A stretch of 56,279 bases of DNA from assembly GCA_002327525.1 (NCBI GenBank), contig DCWG01000069.1, positions 726-57,004 of the forward strand, given 5' to 3'. Below are positions 18,507 to 26,896 of this stretch, in pieces; within the stretch, counting starts at the first letter, position 1; each line of letters starts with the position of its first letter. Under the pieces are notes generated by a model, which saw nothing but the letters and a program-made list of their open reading frames with translations, had not been told where the DNA came from and did not search any database. Source of the DNA: Gammaproteobacteria bacterium UBA2168 (lineage in GTDB: Bacteria; Pseudomonadota; Gammaproteobacteria; Pseudomonadales; Azotimanducaceae). Made by a program: the position numbers and the translations under genes.

Positions 18507-18677
18507 ATGGACGACCAGAGCTTGAAGTACGATCTCGACGTGGAAGCAGAGGATTTCGAGGATGAAGAGATAAAGGCGTCGGACCCGAAGGCGTTCTATG
18601 CCTCGATGAGGGCGGCACTGAAGCACCTCAAGGCGTTTGAAGCAGAACTGGACAATTCATACATCGATGTCGCGTGA
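18507..18677 (+). CDS. Small acidic hypothetical protein (56 aa)
   Basis: The reading frame MDDQSLKYDLDVEAEDFEDE continues into a helical second half (FYASMRAALKHLKAFEAELD). The protein is strongly acidic in its first half, cytoplasmic, with no membrane segment. The ATG at 18507 has GGAAGGG about ten bases upstream, which supports real translation; an upstream ATG at 18429 has no such signal. It lies alone on this strand between the yggT and metX genes, divergent from metX. I do not recognise a family. Confidence 0.55.
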   Translation: MDDQSLKYDLDVEAEDFEDEEIKASDPKAFYASMRAALKHLKAFEAELDNSYIDVA

Positions 18678-18732
18678 CGCGCGAGTCATGTTTCTGCGGT
18701 TCTGGGCACAACCCTCCGGCGCTTAGTGTTCC

Positions 18733-19290
18733 CTAACCAAGGAACACGGAACGGAACATCTCCGGGAGCGCCGACTCCAGCACGATCAGCACCAGAATGA
18801 CCAGCATGGGTGAGAGGTCGAGGCCACCCATGGCGGGAATGATGCGGCGCGCGGGCGCCAGAATGGGGTCCACCAGCTGCTGCACCAGGGCAAGTGCGGG
18901 ATGATGGTTGCCGGGTGCGATCCAGCTGGCCACGATCATGATGATGATCGCCCACTTGAACACGAACAGAATCCCCAACAACACCTCCAGCAGTCCGTAG
19001 GAGACGACGAAGACGGCATTGCCGATCAGCGCGTCACTTAGCGCGGCCAGCAGATACACCTGTCCAACGACCGCGGCCCACGCGGCAAGGAACGATGCAT
19101 AATCGATACTCCCCCGCCCCGGCAGGATCAACCGTATGGGTTTGAGCAGCACGTCGGTGATCTTGACCACCCCCTGTGAGATCGGGTTGTAGAAATCCAC
19201 GCGGCACGCCTGCAACAGAAATCGCAGGACGAAGAAAAACACCCCTGCCTGGAAGACAAACCGGACGACGAGTTCGAGGGTGTTGGACAT
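18733..19290 (-). CDS. YggT family integral membrane protein
   Basis: A 185-residue membrane protein with two YggT repeats, each a pair of hydrophobic helices with a conserved polar segment: FLLQACRVDFYNPISQGVVKITDVLLKPIRLILPG in the first and ASWIAPGNHHPALALVQQLVDPILAPARRIIP in the second. YggT proteins have been linked to osmotic or envelope homeostasis, with no proven mechanism. Start is ATG 19290; the longer frame upstream is a shadow of proC. It follows proC by about 40 bases on the same strand, the conserved yggS-proC-yggT order. Confidence 0.92.
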   Translation of the reverse strand: MSNTLELVVRFVFQAGVFFFVLRFLLQACRVDFYNPISQGVVKITDVLLKPIRLILPGRGSIDYASFLAAWAAVVGQVYLLAALSDALIGNAVFVVSYGLLEVLLGILFVFKWAIIIMIVASWIAPGNHHPALALVQQLVDPILAPARRIIPAMGGLDLSPMLVILVLIVLESALPEMFRSVFLG

Positions 19291-19330
19291 GCAGGGGTTT
19301 CCTAGAGTATCTGTGGACTGCGAGGGTGCA

Positions 19331-20137
19331 TCATAGTTCTTCCGCCAGCGTTCTGGCCCGCAGTGCGGCTTCGCGCAAAGCAGACACGACATGCTCGTGC
19401 GTGTGTGCTTCGTCGAGGGATTTGAGGGCAGCCTCCGTCGTGCCGCCTGGGGAGGTGACGTTGGCGCGGAGTATGCCGGGCGGCGTTTTGGTTTCGGTGG
19501 CCATGCGGGCGGCGCCAAGGGCGGTCTCCACTGTCAGCGTGGCGGCGAGATCCGCAGGCAGGCCGAGGCGAACACCGGCATCGATCATGGCATCCATGAG
19601 ATAGAAGAAGTAGGCGGGACCGCTACCCGAAACGGCAGTGATGGCATCGAGATCTGCTTCCTCGTTAACCCATACCACACGGCCGACTGCGGACAGCAGC
19701 ATCTGAGCTTGCGAGCGCTGAGCATCGCTCACTTGTTCGTTGGCGCACAGTGCGGTGATACCGGCGCGCAGCAACGCGGGCGTGTTGGGCATGCATCGCA
19801 CGATGGGCTGCGTTGCCTGCGTCCATTCCCGCAGGTGGCGAACGGCAACGCCCGCACAGATCGATATCAGCAGTTGTGAGTGGCGCAGCTCAAGGGCTTG
19901 CACGACCGATCGAGCAGCCTGCGGCTTCACCGCGAGCAGGACTATGTCAGCGCCTTCGAGTGCTGCGTTGTTGTTCTCAAAGACACGCACGCCAAGGGCA
20001 CGTATGTTGTTGCGCTGACCTTCATCGGGATCGCTAGCGTGGAGACCTTGGGGGTCGCGGCCCGCGTCGATGAGCCCGCTGATCAGAGCGTGCGCCATGT
20101 TACCGGCACCGATGAAGGCGATGGAGGGATCGCTCAC
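19331..20137 (-). CDS. proC: Pyrroline-5-carboxylate reductase
   Basis: ProC reduces pyrroline-5-carboxylate to proline with NAD(P)H. The 268-residue product has the N-terminal Rossmann loop IAFIGAGNMAHALISGL, VKPQ, CMPNTPALLRAG, and the substrate-binding AVSGSGPAYFFYLMDAM with C-terminal TSPGGTTEAAL. The GTG start at 20137 overlaps the yggS TGA (GTGA) and is fixed by homology; the frame upstream of it is shadow. Likely translationally coupled to yggS. Confidence 0.95.
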   Translation of the reverse strand: MSDPSIAFIGAGNMAHALISGLIDAGRDPQGLHASDPDEGQRNNIRALGVRVFENNNAALEGADIVLLAVKPQAARSVVQALELRHSQLLISICAGVAVRHLREWTQATQPIVRCMPNTPALLRAGITALCANEQVSDAQRSQAQMLLSAVGRVVWVNEEADLDAITAVSGSGPAYFFYLMDAMIDAGVRLGLPADLAATLTVETALGAARMATETKTPPGILRANVTSPGGTTEAALKSLDEAHTHEHVVSALREAALRARTLAEEL

Positions 20138-20835
20138 GGGGCGGCCTCCTCGCCGATCCTCGCGGCCCGGGGTCCGAAAATATCGGTGCCGATGCGTACC
20201 AGTGTCGCCCCGTTGGCGATGGCCAGCTCCATATCGGCACTCATTCCCATGGACAGCGTATCCCATTGCGGGTCCTGCGAGCGCCGCAGATCATTAAAGA
20301 GAACGTGCATGCGTTGAAAACTCTCCTCGGCATTTCCATTACGCTCTAATATCGTCATAAGGCCTCGTACTGCAAGCCCCGGCAGTGCTTTTGTGGCCTC
20401 TACCAGCTCCTGTGCGGCCCCGGGTGCGACCCCACTCTTGGCCGGATCGGCGTCGATGTTCACCTGTATCAGAACGTTGAGCACTTTGTCCGCCGGGCAC
20501 TGATCTGACAGGCGCCTTGCAATCTTGTACCGGTCGAGCGTGTGTACCCAATGAAAGTGGCGGGCGATGTCACGGGTCTTGTTGGACTGAATCGCACCGA
20601 TGAAGTGCCAGGTCAGTCTAAGCCCTTGCAGGCTGACTATTTTGCGCACGGCCTCCTGAAGATAGTTCTCGCCAAAATCGCGCTGACCAGCCGTCGCCGC
20701 GGCGCGGATGTCGCCCTCGGATTTGGTCTTGGAAACGGCCAGTAACCTAACCTCGCCAGCCGTCTGCCCGGCTGCTTGCTCAGCGGCCGCGATGCGGGCC
20801 CGGGTACGGGTCAGATTGTGGGAGACAAAGAGCAA
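20134..20835 (-). CDS. yggS: PLP homeostasis protein YggS (PROSC family)
   Basis: A pyridoxal phosphate-binding protein without known catalytic activity that keeps the free PLP pool and amino acid balance. The PLP lysine lies in LLAVSKTKSEGDIRAA; other family signatures are FGENYLQEA, WHFIGAIQSNKT, and LSMGMSADMELAIANGATLVRIGTDIFG. Length 233 is normal. The apparent start is TTG at 20835, without a strong Shine-Dalgarno; no better start lies near. It heads the yggS-proC-yggT run and is divergent from pilT. Confidence 0.94.
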   Translation of the reverse strand: MLFVSHNLTRTRARIAAAEQAAGQTAGEVRLLAVSKTKSEGDIRAAATAGQRDFGENYLQEAVRKIVSLQGLRLTWHFIGAIQSNKTRDIARHFHWVHTLDRYKIARRLSDQCPADKVLNVLIQVNIDADPAKSGVAPGAAQELVEATKALPGLAVRGLMTILERNGNAEESFQRMHVLFNDLRRSQDPQWDTLSMGMSADMELAIANGATLVRIGTDIFGPRAARIGEEAAP

Positions 20836-21091
20836 TGTGTTGGTGCCAACCGGGCCTCAACTCCGTGAGGCGGTTTTGTAATGTATGCATCAGAGCGTGG
20901 TTTACGCGACGCTGAGATAATACTATAGCTGCTGTGTGCGAGAGCCATTGAAAGTGGTGTGCGCCACGGCATGCACCCAGCAAAGGCGCGAATACGGTAT
21001 GAGTGCATAAACAGGAGCGCGTGCAAGAGAAAGCTGCGAAGAGACAGTTTGCCGGTTCGCTACATGCACCGGCGAGAAGGCCGAAACGAGG

Positions 21092-21187
21092 ACTCTTGAT
21101 CGCAGGACATTCGAGAAAGGCTCCGGAGCAACTCTTGAACGGGTCACTTGATACAGGCCCCTCGATACGGGCCTCTTGATACAGGAC
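21092..21187 (+). repeat. Degenerate tandem repeats just upstream of pilT
   Basis: A unit of 13-17 bases with consensus CTCTTGATACNGGNC occurs as one separate copy (21092-21108) and four adjacent copies (21131-21145, 21146-21160, 21161-21173, 21174-21187), ending 10 bases before the pilT ATG. Inside the array GGCCC and GGGCC (21156-21160 and 21169-21173) can pair as a hairpin. The repeats would lie in the pilT mRNA leader. The surrounding gap (20836-21197, 362 bases) contains no gene I can support; its short open frames look like chance. Confidence 0.6.
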
Positions 21188-21197
21188 AAGACTGCGG

Positions 21198-22232
21198 ATG
21201 GATATCATGGAATTACTCGCCTTCAGCGCCAAGCAAGGCGCATCGGATCTGCATCTGTCAGCGGGTCTGCCCCCCATGATCCGGGTTGATGGAGATGTGC
21301 GCCGCATCAACCTGCCACCCCTCGAACACGAGGAGGTGCACTCGCTGATCTACGAGGTCATGAACGACAAACAGCGCAAGGACTTCGAGGAGTTTCTCGA
21401 GACTGACTTCTCCTTCGAGGTGCCGGGTGTGGCTCGATTCCGCGTCAATGCGTTCAACCAGAATCGGGGTGCGGGCGCGGTATTCAGGACCATTCCCTCC
21501 AAGGTTTTGACCATGGAAGATCTGGACATGGGCCAGGTTTTTAAGACCGTGTCCCTGTTGCCGCGGGGGCTGTGTCTGGTCACGGGGCCGACGGGATCGG
21601 GCAAGAGCACGACGCTCGCTGCGATGATCGACTTCATAAACGACAATCGCTACGAACATATTCTGACCATCGAAGATCCCATCGAATTCGTGCACGAATC
21701 CAAGAAGTGTCTGATCAACCAGCGTGAAGTGCACCGGGATACACACGGCTTCAACGAGGCGCTCAGAGCAGCACTGCGGGAAGACCCTGACATCATACTG
21801 GTGGGCGAGTTGCGGGATCTGGAAACCATTCGCCTGGCGCTGACTGCTGCCGAAACGGGTCACCTCGTGTTCGGTACGCTGCACACCACCTCGGCGGCCA
21901 AGACCATCGACCGGGTGATCGACGTGTTCCCGGCGGAGGAGAAAGACATGGTTCGTTCCATGCTATCGGAGTCGTTGCAGGCCGTGGTTTCACAGACGCT
22001 GCTTAAAAAGGCCAACGGTGGCCGCATAGCGGCCCACGAAATCATGATCGGAACGCCAGCCATCAGAAACCTGATTCGGGAAGACAAGGTTGCCCAGATG
22101 TACTCCGCCATTCAGACTGGCAGCGCTGTGGGTATGCAGACCCTGGATCAGTGCCTGCACGATCTGTTAGCCAAACGCGTCATAGCGCGTGATACTGCGC
22201 GCGAAGTGGCTAAAGTGCCGGAGAATTTCTAG
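21198..22232 (+). CDS. pilT: Twitching motility retraction ATPase PilT
   Basis: PilT is the hexameric ATPase that depolymerises type IV pili. The 344 residues closely follow Pseudomonas PilT: N-terminal ASDLHLSAGLPPMIRVDGDV, Walker A VTGPTGSGKSTTLAAM, Asp box ILTIEDPIEF, Walker B DPDIILVGELRD, His box TGHLVFGTLHTTSAAKTIDR, and the C-terminal AIRNLIREDK helix required for retraction in studied PilT. ATG at 21198 gives the family N-terminus; its Shine-Dalgarno is weak and preceded by tandem repeats. pilU follows after 35 bases. Confidence 0.97.
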   Translation: MDIMELLAFSAKQGASDLHLSAGLPPMIRVDGDVRRINLPPLEHEEVHSLIYEVMNDKQRKDFEEFLETDFSFEVPGVARFRVNAFNQNRGAGAVFRTIPSKVLTMEDLDMGQVFKTVSLLPRGLCLVTGPTGSGKSTTLAAMIDFINDNRYEHILTIEDPIEFVHESKKCLINQREVHRDTHGFNEALRAALREDPDIILVGELRDLETIRLALTAAETGHLVFGTLHTTSAAKTIDRVIDVFPAEEKDMVRSMLSESLQAVVSQTLLKKANGGRIAAHEIMIGTPAIRNLIREDKVAQMYSAIQTGSAVGMQTLDQCLHDLLAKRVIARDTAREVAKVPENF

Positions 22233-22267
22233 CAAGCCGACCGGATAACTCGAGGTGAAGCAATAGC

Positions 22268-23416
22268 ATGGACCTTGACAAACTGCTCAAACTCGTCGTG
22301 GAAAAGGGTGCGTCCGACCTGTTTGTCACAGCAGGACGCCCGCCGATGCTCAAGATCAACAGCAAGCTGCATCCGGCGACCAGTAAGTCGCTCACCCCGG
22401 AGCAGTCGCGTGACGTCGTGCTGGGAGTGATGAACAATGAGCAGCGCGATGTGTTCGAGCATGAGCACGAACTCAATTTCGCCATCAACCCGCGCGCTCT
22501 GGGCCGGTTCAGGGTGAGTGCGTTTTTCCAACGCAACCTGGCGGGCATGGTTCTGCGCCGCATCGAGGCGAACATTCCGATGGTCACCGATCTGGGACTG
22601 CCGGCCATAATCGAAGACCTGGCGATGAGCAAACGCGGCCTGATCATCTTCGTCGGAGCTACTGGTACAGGTAAGTCCACATCGCTCGCGGCGATGATCG
22701 GACATCGCAACGAACATTCCAGCGGCCACATCATCAGCATCGAGGATCCCATTGAGTTCGTGCACCAACACAAGGGCTGCATCGTCACGCAGCGCGAGGT
22801 TGGCGTGGATACCGAATCGTTCGAGGTGGCGCTGAAGAACGCACTACGCCAGGCACCGGACGTGATCATGATCGGCGAGGTGCGCACGCGCGAAACCATG
22901 GAAAGCGCGGTCACTTTTGCGGAGACCGGGCACCTGTGCCTGTGCACGCTGCACGCAAATAACGCTAACCAGGCGCTGGACCGGATCATTCATTTCTTCC
23001 CGAGTGACAGGCACGGCCAGGTGTGGATGGACCTGTCGCTGAACCTGAAAGCGATGGTCGCGCAGCAACTCGTTCCCACGGCGGATGGGCGGGGCCGACG
23101 CGCGGCCGTAGAGATTCTTATCAACACACCCCTCATGGCCGACTACATTCGCAAAGGCGAGGTGCATCTGCTCAAGGAGCTGATGTCGAAATCTGTGGAG
23201 CACGGGATGCAGACTTTCGATCAGGCGCTATACAGGCTCTACAGCTCAGGTGAGATCAGTTACGATGCCGCGCTCGCACATGCGGACAGCCCAAACAACC
23301 TGCGCCTGATGATCAAACTGGGTGTGGATGCGGATCCAAACCTGATGGAATCGGTCGATGGATTGTCGATCGAGCACGCCGAAGAGGACAACAGCATCGC
23401 CAGCCACCGGCGTTGA
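22268..23416 (+). CDS. pilU: Type IV pilus retraction ATPase PilU
   Basis: PilU is the PilT paralogue that assists forceful pilus retraction. The 382 residues contain Walker A VGATGTGKSTSLAAM, Asp box IISIEDPIEFVH, Walker B APDVIMIGEVRT and His box TGHLCLCTLHANNANQALDR, with the usual PilU C-terminal extension beyond residue 345. ATG 22268 is the family start. Co-oriented with pilT and probably co-transcribed. Convergent with ruvX: only seven bases separate the stops. Confidence 0.96.
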   Translation: MDLDKLLKLVVEKGASDLFVTAGRPPMLKINSKLHPATSKSLTPEQSRDVVLGVMNNEQRDVFEHEHELNFAINPRALGRFRVSAFFQRNLAGMVLRRIEANIPMVTDLGLPAIIEDLAMSKRGLIIFVGATGTGKSTSLAAMIGHRNEHSSGHIISIEDPIEFVHQHKGCIVTQREVGVDTESFEVALKNALRQAPDVIMIGEVRTRETMESAVTFAETGHLCLCTLHANNANQALDRIIHFFPSDRHGQVWMDLSLNLKAMVAQQLVPTADGRGRRAAVEILINTPLMADYIRKGEVHLLKELMSKSVEHGMQTFDQALYRLYSSGEISYDAALAHADSPNNLRLMIKLGVDADPNLMESVDGLSIEHAEEDNSIASHRR

Positions 23417-23423
23417 GGGAGCA

Positions 23424-23822
23424 CTAGCAACGCTCCAGCCAACCTCGGGCTATGATGGCCGCGGCTTCCGCATGAAGACTCGAGCCGGCCACTTTTGCTG
23501 TGCGGGCCTCGACGGTGGTCAGGCGCTCATCAATCAGATCCACCGCACACTGATAGCGGCTGCGCAAACGATCCGCGAACAATCGGGCCTGTGCGCACAT
23601 ATCGCTCTCCGTGCCATCCATATTGAGAGGCAGTCCGACCACCAGCAATGAGGGGTGCCAGTCACGCACGAGGGAATCCAGTACCGACCAGTCCGGCCTG
23701 CCACGGCGGGCAGAGACGGTCGCGATTCCATTGGCGGTATCGGTCACTGTTTGTCCGGTGGCAACGCCAATGTGTTTCGTGCCGAAGTCGAATGCGAGGA
23801 TCGTGAGGTCCGTGTCAGGCAT
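23424..23822 (-). CDS. ruvX: Pre-16S rRNA nuclease YqgF (RuvX family)
   Basis: An RNase H-fold protein (132 residues) that finishes the 5' end of 16S rRNA and was earlier proposed as a Holliday junction resolvase. It shows LAFDFGTKHIGVATGQ (first catalytic Asp), LLVVGLPLNMDGTESDMC and DERLTTVEA (second acidic motif), with a late Ala-Ala helix and an Arg. The start overlaps the yqgE stop by eight bases, so the genes are coupled. The pair yqgE-ruvX is widely conserved. Confidence 0.94.
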   Translation of the reverse strand: MPDTDLTILAFDFGTKHIGVATGQTVTDTANGIATVSARRGRPDWSVLDSLVRDWHPSLLVVGLPLNMDGTESDMCAQARLFADRLRSRYQCAVDLIDERLTTVEARTAKVAGSSLHAEAAAIIARGWLERC

Positions 23823-24369
23823 GTCCCGCCTGACCGGAAATTAGGGAGAAGTCGATGCCCAAAGTCGCTGCCGCGCGTTGTACACGCTGCTCGAAAGGTA
23901 CGTCAAAGAGAATCTCGAGGGTCGCCGGGCAGGTGAGCCATGCGTTTTCCGCTAACTCACCCTCCAGCTGGCCGGAACCCCATCCAGCGTAGCCGAGCGC
24001 GACGAGATAGTTGTACGGGCCCTTTCCCTGAGCGATCGCTTCCAACATCCCCAGTGCGGTAGTGAGGTTGAGGCCATGACCGAGCTGTGCGCTCTCGGTG
24101 AAGTGACCGTCGTCGGAATGCAATACAAAACCCTGCTCCGAGGATACGGGACCGCCTTCCAGCACGGGCACTGTAGCCAGGTCCTGGCCAGAGCCTACGG
24201 TGAGTTCGCTTTGATCGCAGAGCTCGGCGACACTTAGTTCACTTGGGCGATTGATGATCAGCCCCATCGCACCATCATCGGAGTGCTCACACAGGTATGT
24301 CACCGTGCCGCCGAAATAGGTACCGGTGAGATTGGGCATGGCGATCAGGAAGTGGTGCTTGAGGTTCAT
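23815..24369 (-). CDS. yqgE: UPF0301 (YqgE/AlgH) family protein
   Basis: The 184-residue product has the family start LKHHFLIAMPNLTGTYFGGTVTYLCEH and the following GAMGLIINRPSEL, then GGPVSSEQGFVLHS and YLVALGYAGWGSGQLEGELAENAWL, all UPF0301 hallmarks. In Pseudomonas AlgH has been implicated in alginate regulation, but no biochemical function is established. ATG at 24369 overlaps the tonB-like stop by one base. Confidence 0.94.
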   Translation of the reverse strand: MNLKHHFLIAMPNLTGTYFGGTVTYLCEHSDDGAMGLIINRPSELSVAELCDQSELTVGSGQDLATVPVLEGGPVSSEQGFVLHSDDGHFTESAQLGHGLNLTTALGMLEAIAQGKGPYNYLVALGYAGWGSGQLEGELAENAWLTCPATLEILFDVPFEQRVQRAAATLGIDFSLISGQAGHA

Positions 24370-25226
24370 CAGCTGTTCAACTGGTTGCCGCCACGCGAGA
24401 ACTTCCAGGTACGGATGATCTCCAACTGATCATAGCGCTTGCGCATCTCCACTGGAAAATCCTGATATGGGGCCGCGAGACGTACGATACGCAATGCGGC
24501 GGTGTCCAGTTCCCGGTGGCCGGACGATTCCAGAATGCGAACGTCGCGCAGAGCACCGTCGTAGGCGATTACGACGAGAAGACGCAGATCGCCGAATACC
24601 CTGGTGGAGGGGTAGTTGGCGTTGCCGATGCGCTCGACCTTCTGGCGCCAGTGATTGAGGTAGGCGGCTTCCGCAGCGCTCTTGGTCGATACACTGGTCA
24701 GGCGCTTGATTCGAGGGCCCCTGGCGCTGGTCTGTTCGTCCTCGGCGATACGTGCTTCGAGACTTGCGATTTCCCTGGCGAGGTCGTCGTAGCTCTTGTT
24801 GGCCTTCCAGTCAGGAACTTTCAACCGATCTGCCGCTATCTGTTCATGCTCGGGCGAGTCGGTTTCGGCACGCAGGACCGTGGTGAGTACTGAGCGGGAT
24901 TCGACCGGTTGTTCGGGTTGCGCCACGGTGTCGGGCATGATCTGCCGGATGCGGTTGTCCTGGAAGTCGGCCTGGGTTGTGGTGGTGGTTTCGAGCACCT
25001 CGTTGGCATCGCCGCTACCGGCCTGGTCGGTAGCGGCGAGAAAGTCTGCCTCGGCTGGCGTTTCCGGGTCGGCGGACAGTGCCAACGTTACTTCGATGGT
25101 GGGAGTCGTATCGAGATTCAGGACACTCGAGAAGCCAACACCGAGAATGAGCGCCGCGTGCACCGAAGCGGCCAGGAACAGGGTGAAGCCGAGGCGGTCT
25201 CGCGATGTAATGACGGCGTCGGGCAT
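24369..25226 (-). CDS. TonB family energy-transducer protein
   Basis: Residues 12-36 form one N-terminal membrane helix; the middle (about 45-185) is a polar, partly coiled-coil periplasmic linker that lacks the usual long Pro-Lys repeats; and the last 90 residues form a TonB C-terminal domain, with HWRQKVERIGNANYP, LRLLVVIAYDGALRDVRILESSGHRELDTAALRIVRLAAPY and a final TWKFSRG. In Pseudomonas aeruginosa a TonB homologue (TonB3) sits between gshB and yqgE and affects twitching; the same placement here next to pilus genes suggests a related role. No exbB/exbD is adjacent. The ATG overlaps the gshB stop. Confidence 0.88.
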   Translation of the reverse strand: MPDAVITSRDRLGFTLFLAASVHAALILGVGFSSVLNLDTTPTIEVTLALSADPETPAEADFLAATDQAGSGDANEVLETTTTTQADFQDNRIRQIMPDTVAQPEQPVESRSVLTTVLRAETDSPEHEQIAADRLKVPDWKANKSYDDLAREIASLEARIAEDEQTSARGPRIKRLTSVSTKSAAEAAYLNHWRQKVERIGNANYPSTRVFGDLRLLVVIAYDGALRDVRILESSGHRELDTAALRIVRLAAPYQDFPVEMRKRYDQLEIIRTWKFSRGGNQLNS

Positions 25227-26197
25227 CAGGACGGTGCGATGATGGAGTCCATTAGCATACCGGCAATGTCCAACGAAAACTGCGCATCGAGTTCGCGTAT
25301 GCAGGTTGGACAGGTAACGTTCACTTCGGTCAGATAGTCGCCGATTACATCAATGCCGACAAAGCTCAGGCCGCGTCGCGCCACCTCTGGTCCAACTTGG
25401 GTCGCGATCCAGCGGTCACGATCGGACAGGGGCTGACCGATTCCCGTACCACCGGCGGCGAGATTGCCACGCGCCTCGCCGGCCTTCGGGATCCTTGCGA
25501 GCGCATAGTCCACGGGCTCACCGTTTACCAGCAGGATCCGTTTATCGCCCACCTCGATTTCAGGCAGGAACTGCTGGGCCATGATCTGCTCCCGGCCACC
25601 CGAGGTCAGGGTTTCGATGACGACACCAATGTTGGGATCTCCATCCATGATGCGGAACACGCTCATACCGCCCATGCCGTCAAGGCGCTTGAAGACCACA
25701 TGTCCGTGCTCGCTTTGAAACTCTCGCAGCAGGGTTTCGCTGGAAGAAACCAGCAGCGCGGGACAGCATTGTGGAAAAAAGGTTGCGAAGAACTTCTCAT
25801 TGCAATCGCGCAGGCTCGAAGGTTTGTTAACTACTTTGACCCCCAAAGCCTCTGCACGTTCGAGTATGTAGGTGGTGTAGATGTAGTCCATATCGAAAGG
25901 CGGATCCTTTCGCATCATGATGATGTCGAAATCCGCAAGCACCTTGCGTTCTACGGTGCCGAGCCTGTACCAGCCGTTTGTTGCATCTTCCGGGGCAAGT
26001 GATTGCGCAAAGGGCTCGGTGAGCTCGAGCCTCCTGCACAGCGCCATTGGCATTTCCTGTGCGAAAAAGAGATCGGTCTGTTGCAGATAGGTGATCTGCC
26101 AGCCGCGCTGCTGGGCAGACCTGATCATGGCGAGGGTCGAATCCTTCTTGAGCGCAAGGCTCTCAAGTGGATCCATGACGAATGCGATTTCCTGCAT
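25226..26197 (-). CDS. gshB: Glutathione synthetase
   Basis: GshB joins gamma-glutamylcysteine and glycine with ATP. The ATP-grasp enzyme (323 residues) starts with IAFVMDPLESLALKKDSTLAMI and contains DIIMMRKDPPFDMDYIYTTYILE, VVNKPSSLRDCNEKFFATFF, VFKRLDGMGGMSVFR, KRILLVNGEPVDYALARIP and the C-terminal metal-binding VGIDVIGDYLTEVNVTCPTC. All are standard for proteobacterial GshB. It heads gshB-tonB-yqgE-ruvX, each overlapping the next. Divergent from pilG, with 301 bases between. Confidence 0.96.
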   Translation of the reverse strand: MQEIAFVMDPLESLALKKDSTLAMIRSAQQRGWQITYLQQTDLFFAQEMPMALCRRLELTEPFAQSLAPEDATNGWYRLGTVERKVLADFDIIMMRKDPPFDMDYIYTTYILERAEALGVKVVNKPSSLRDCNEKFFATFFPQCCPALLVSSSETLLREFQSEHGHVVFKRLDGMGGMSVFRIMDGDPNIGVVIETLTSGGREQIMAQQFLPEIEVGDKRILLVNGEPVDYALARIPKAGEARGNLAAGGTGIGQPLSDRDRWIATQVGPEVARRGLSFVGIDVIGDYLTEVNVTCPTCIRELDAQFSLDIAGMLMDSIIAPS

Positions 26198-26249
26198 AGA
26201 CTTTGAGCAATACGGTGGCTGGAAGGCCTAAAGTACCCAGATGGGTGCG

Positions 26250-26400
26250 AGGTATGCAAATCTCACCGGCGTTCGCGGTGCGACGCAAGATGTGCGACCC
26301 GCCAGAGCCGTAATGGACATTCGGGCAAGATTTGCGCCCTGCGCGGCAACCTTAATGAGACGCCCATCCCTTTCCGGAGGGCTGTGTATGGATGGCGCGA
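26250..26400 (+). other. Potentially structured leader region upstream of pilG
   Basis: The 301-base gap between gshB and pilG contains nested inverted repeats readable as RNA helices: GCAAATCT (26256-26263) with AGATTTGC (26328-26335) enclosing a hairpin CACCG/CGGTG just inside; then CCATCC (26364-26369) with GGATGG (26390-26395) enclosing CCCT/AGGG (26368-26371 and 26378-26381). No plausible gene is in the gap. I did not recognise a named riboswitch class. Transcription direction is inferred from pilG. Confidence 0.35.
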
Positions 26401-26498
26401 ACGCAAAGTGCTACAACGGCCTGTCACGAGGGTGCGGATCCGGGCGGCCCTGGTTGGCGATCGATGCATGCACTCCCGACAGCGAAAAGGGACAGGAC

Positions 26499-26876
26499 AT
26501 GGAAGAGGAACTTCAGGGGATCAAAGTGCTCGTCATCGACGATAGCCAGACCATCCGACGCAGCGCGGAAACGCTACTCAGTAAAGAAGGTTGCGAGGTC
26601 ATCACGGCAATGGATGGCTTCGACGCACTATCCAAAATCGCCGATTCGCATCCCGAGATTATTCTCGTAGACATCATGATGCCCCGACTGGATGGGTATC
26701 AAACCTGCGCACTGATCAAGAACAACTGTGAATTCAAGACCATACCGGTCGTGATGCTATCCTCGAAGGACGGCTTGTTTGATAGAGCGAAAGGGCGCAT
26801 CGTGGGCTCCGACCAGTATCTGACAAAGCCGTTCAGCAAGGACGAGTTGCTGGGTACGATCCGTACCCTGATCTGA
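26499..26876 (+). CDS. pilG: Twitching motility response regulator PilG
   Basis: PilG is a single-domain receiver of the Pil-Chp pathway that, in Pseudomonas, promotes pilus extension. The 125 residues contain the acidic pair Asp14-Asp15 (VLVIDDSQTIRRSAE), phospho-acceptor Asp58 (IILVDIMMPRLDG), Ser in MLSSKDG and Lys110 (YLTKPF), all canonical. ATG 26499 is chosen by homology, with AGGGACAGG before it; the frame upstream is shadow. First gene of pilG-pilH-pilI-pilJ-chpA-chpC. Confidence 0.95.
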   Translation: MEEELQGIKVLVIDDSQTIRRSAETLLSKEGCEVITAMDGFDALSKIADSHPEIILVDIMMPRLDGYQTCALIKNNCEFKTIPVVMLSSKDGLFDRAKGRIVGSDQYLTKPFSKDELLGTIRTLI

Positions 26877-26896
26877 CGGCTTTCGCGGAGCACTGC

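Noticed and set aside
20836..21197. Short open frames between yggS and pilT
   Set aside because: All are below 90 codons, overlap each other on both strands, lack ribosome sites and resemble no family.
26380..26440. Possible c-di-GMP (GEMM-I) riboswitch before pilG
   Set aside because: ACGCAAAG and CGGCC occur in order, but the upstream GCAAACC element and the GNRA-capped helix of the class are not present in the right places.
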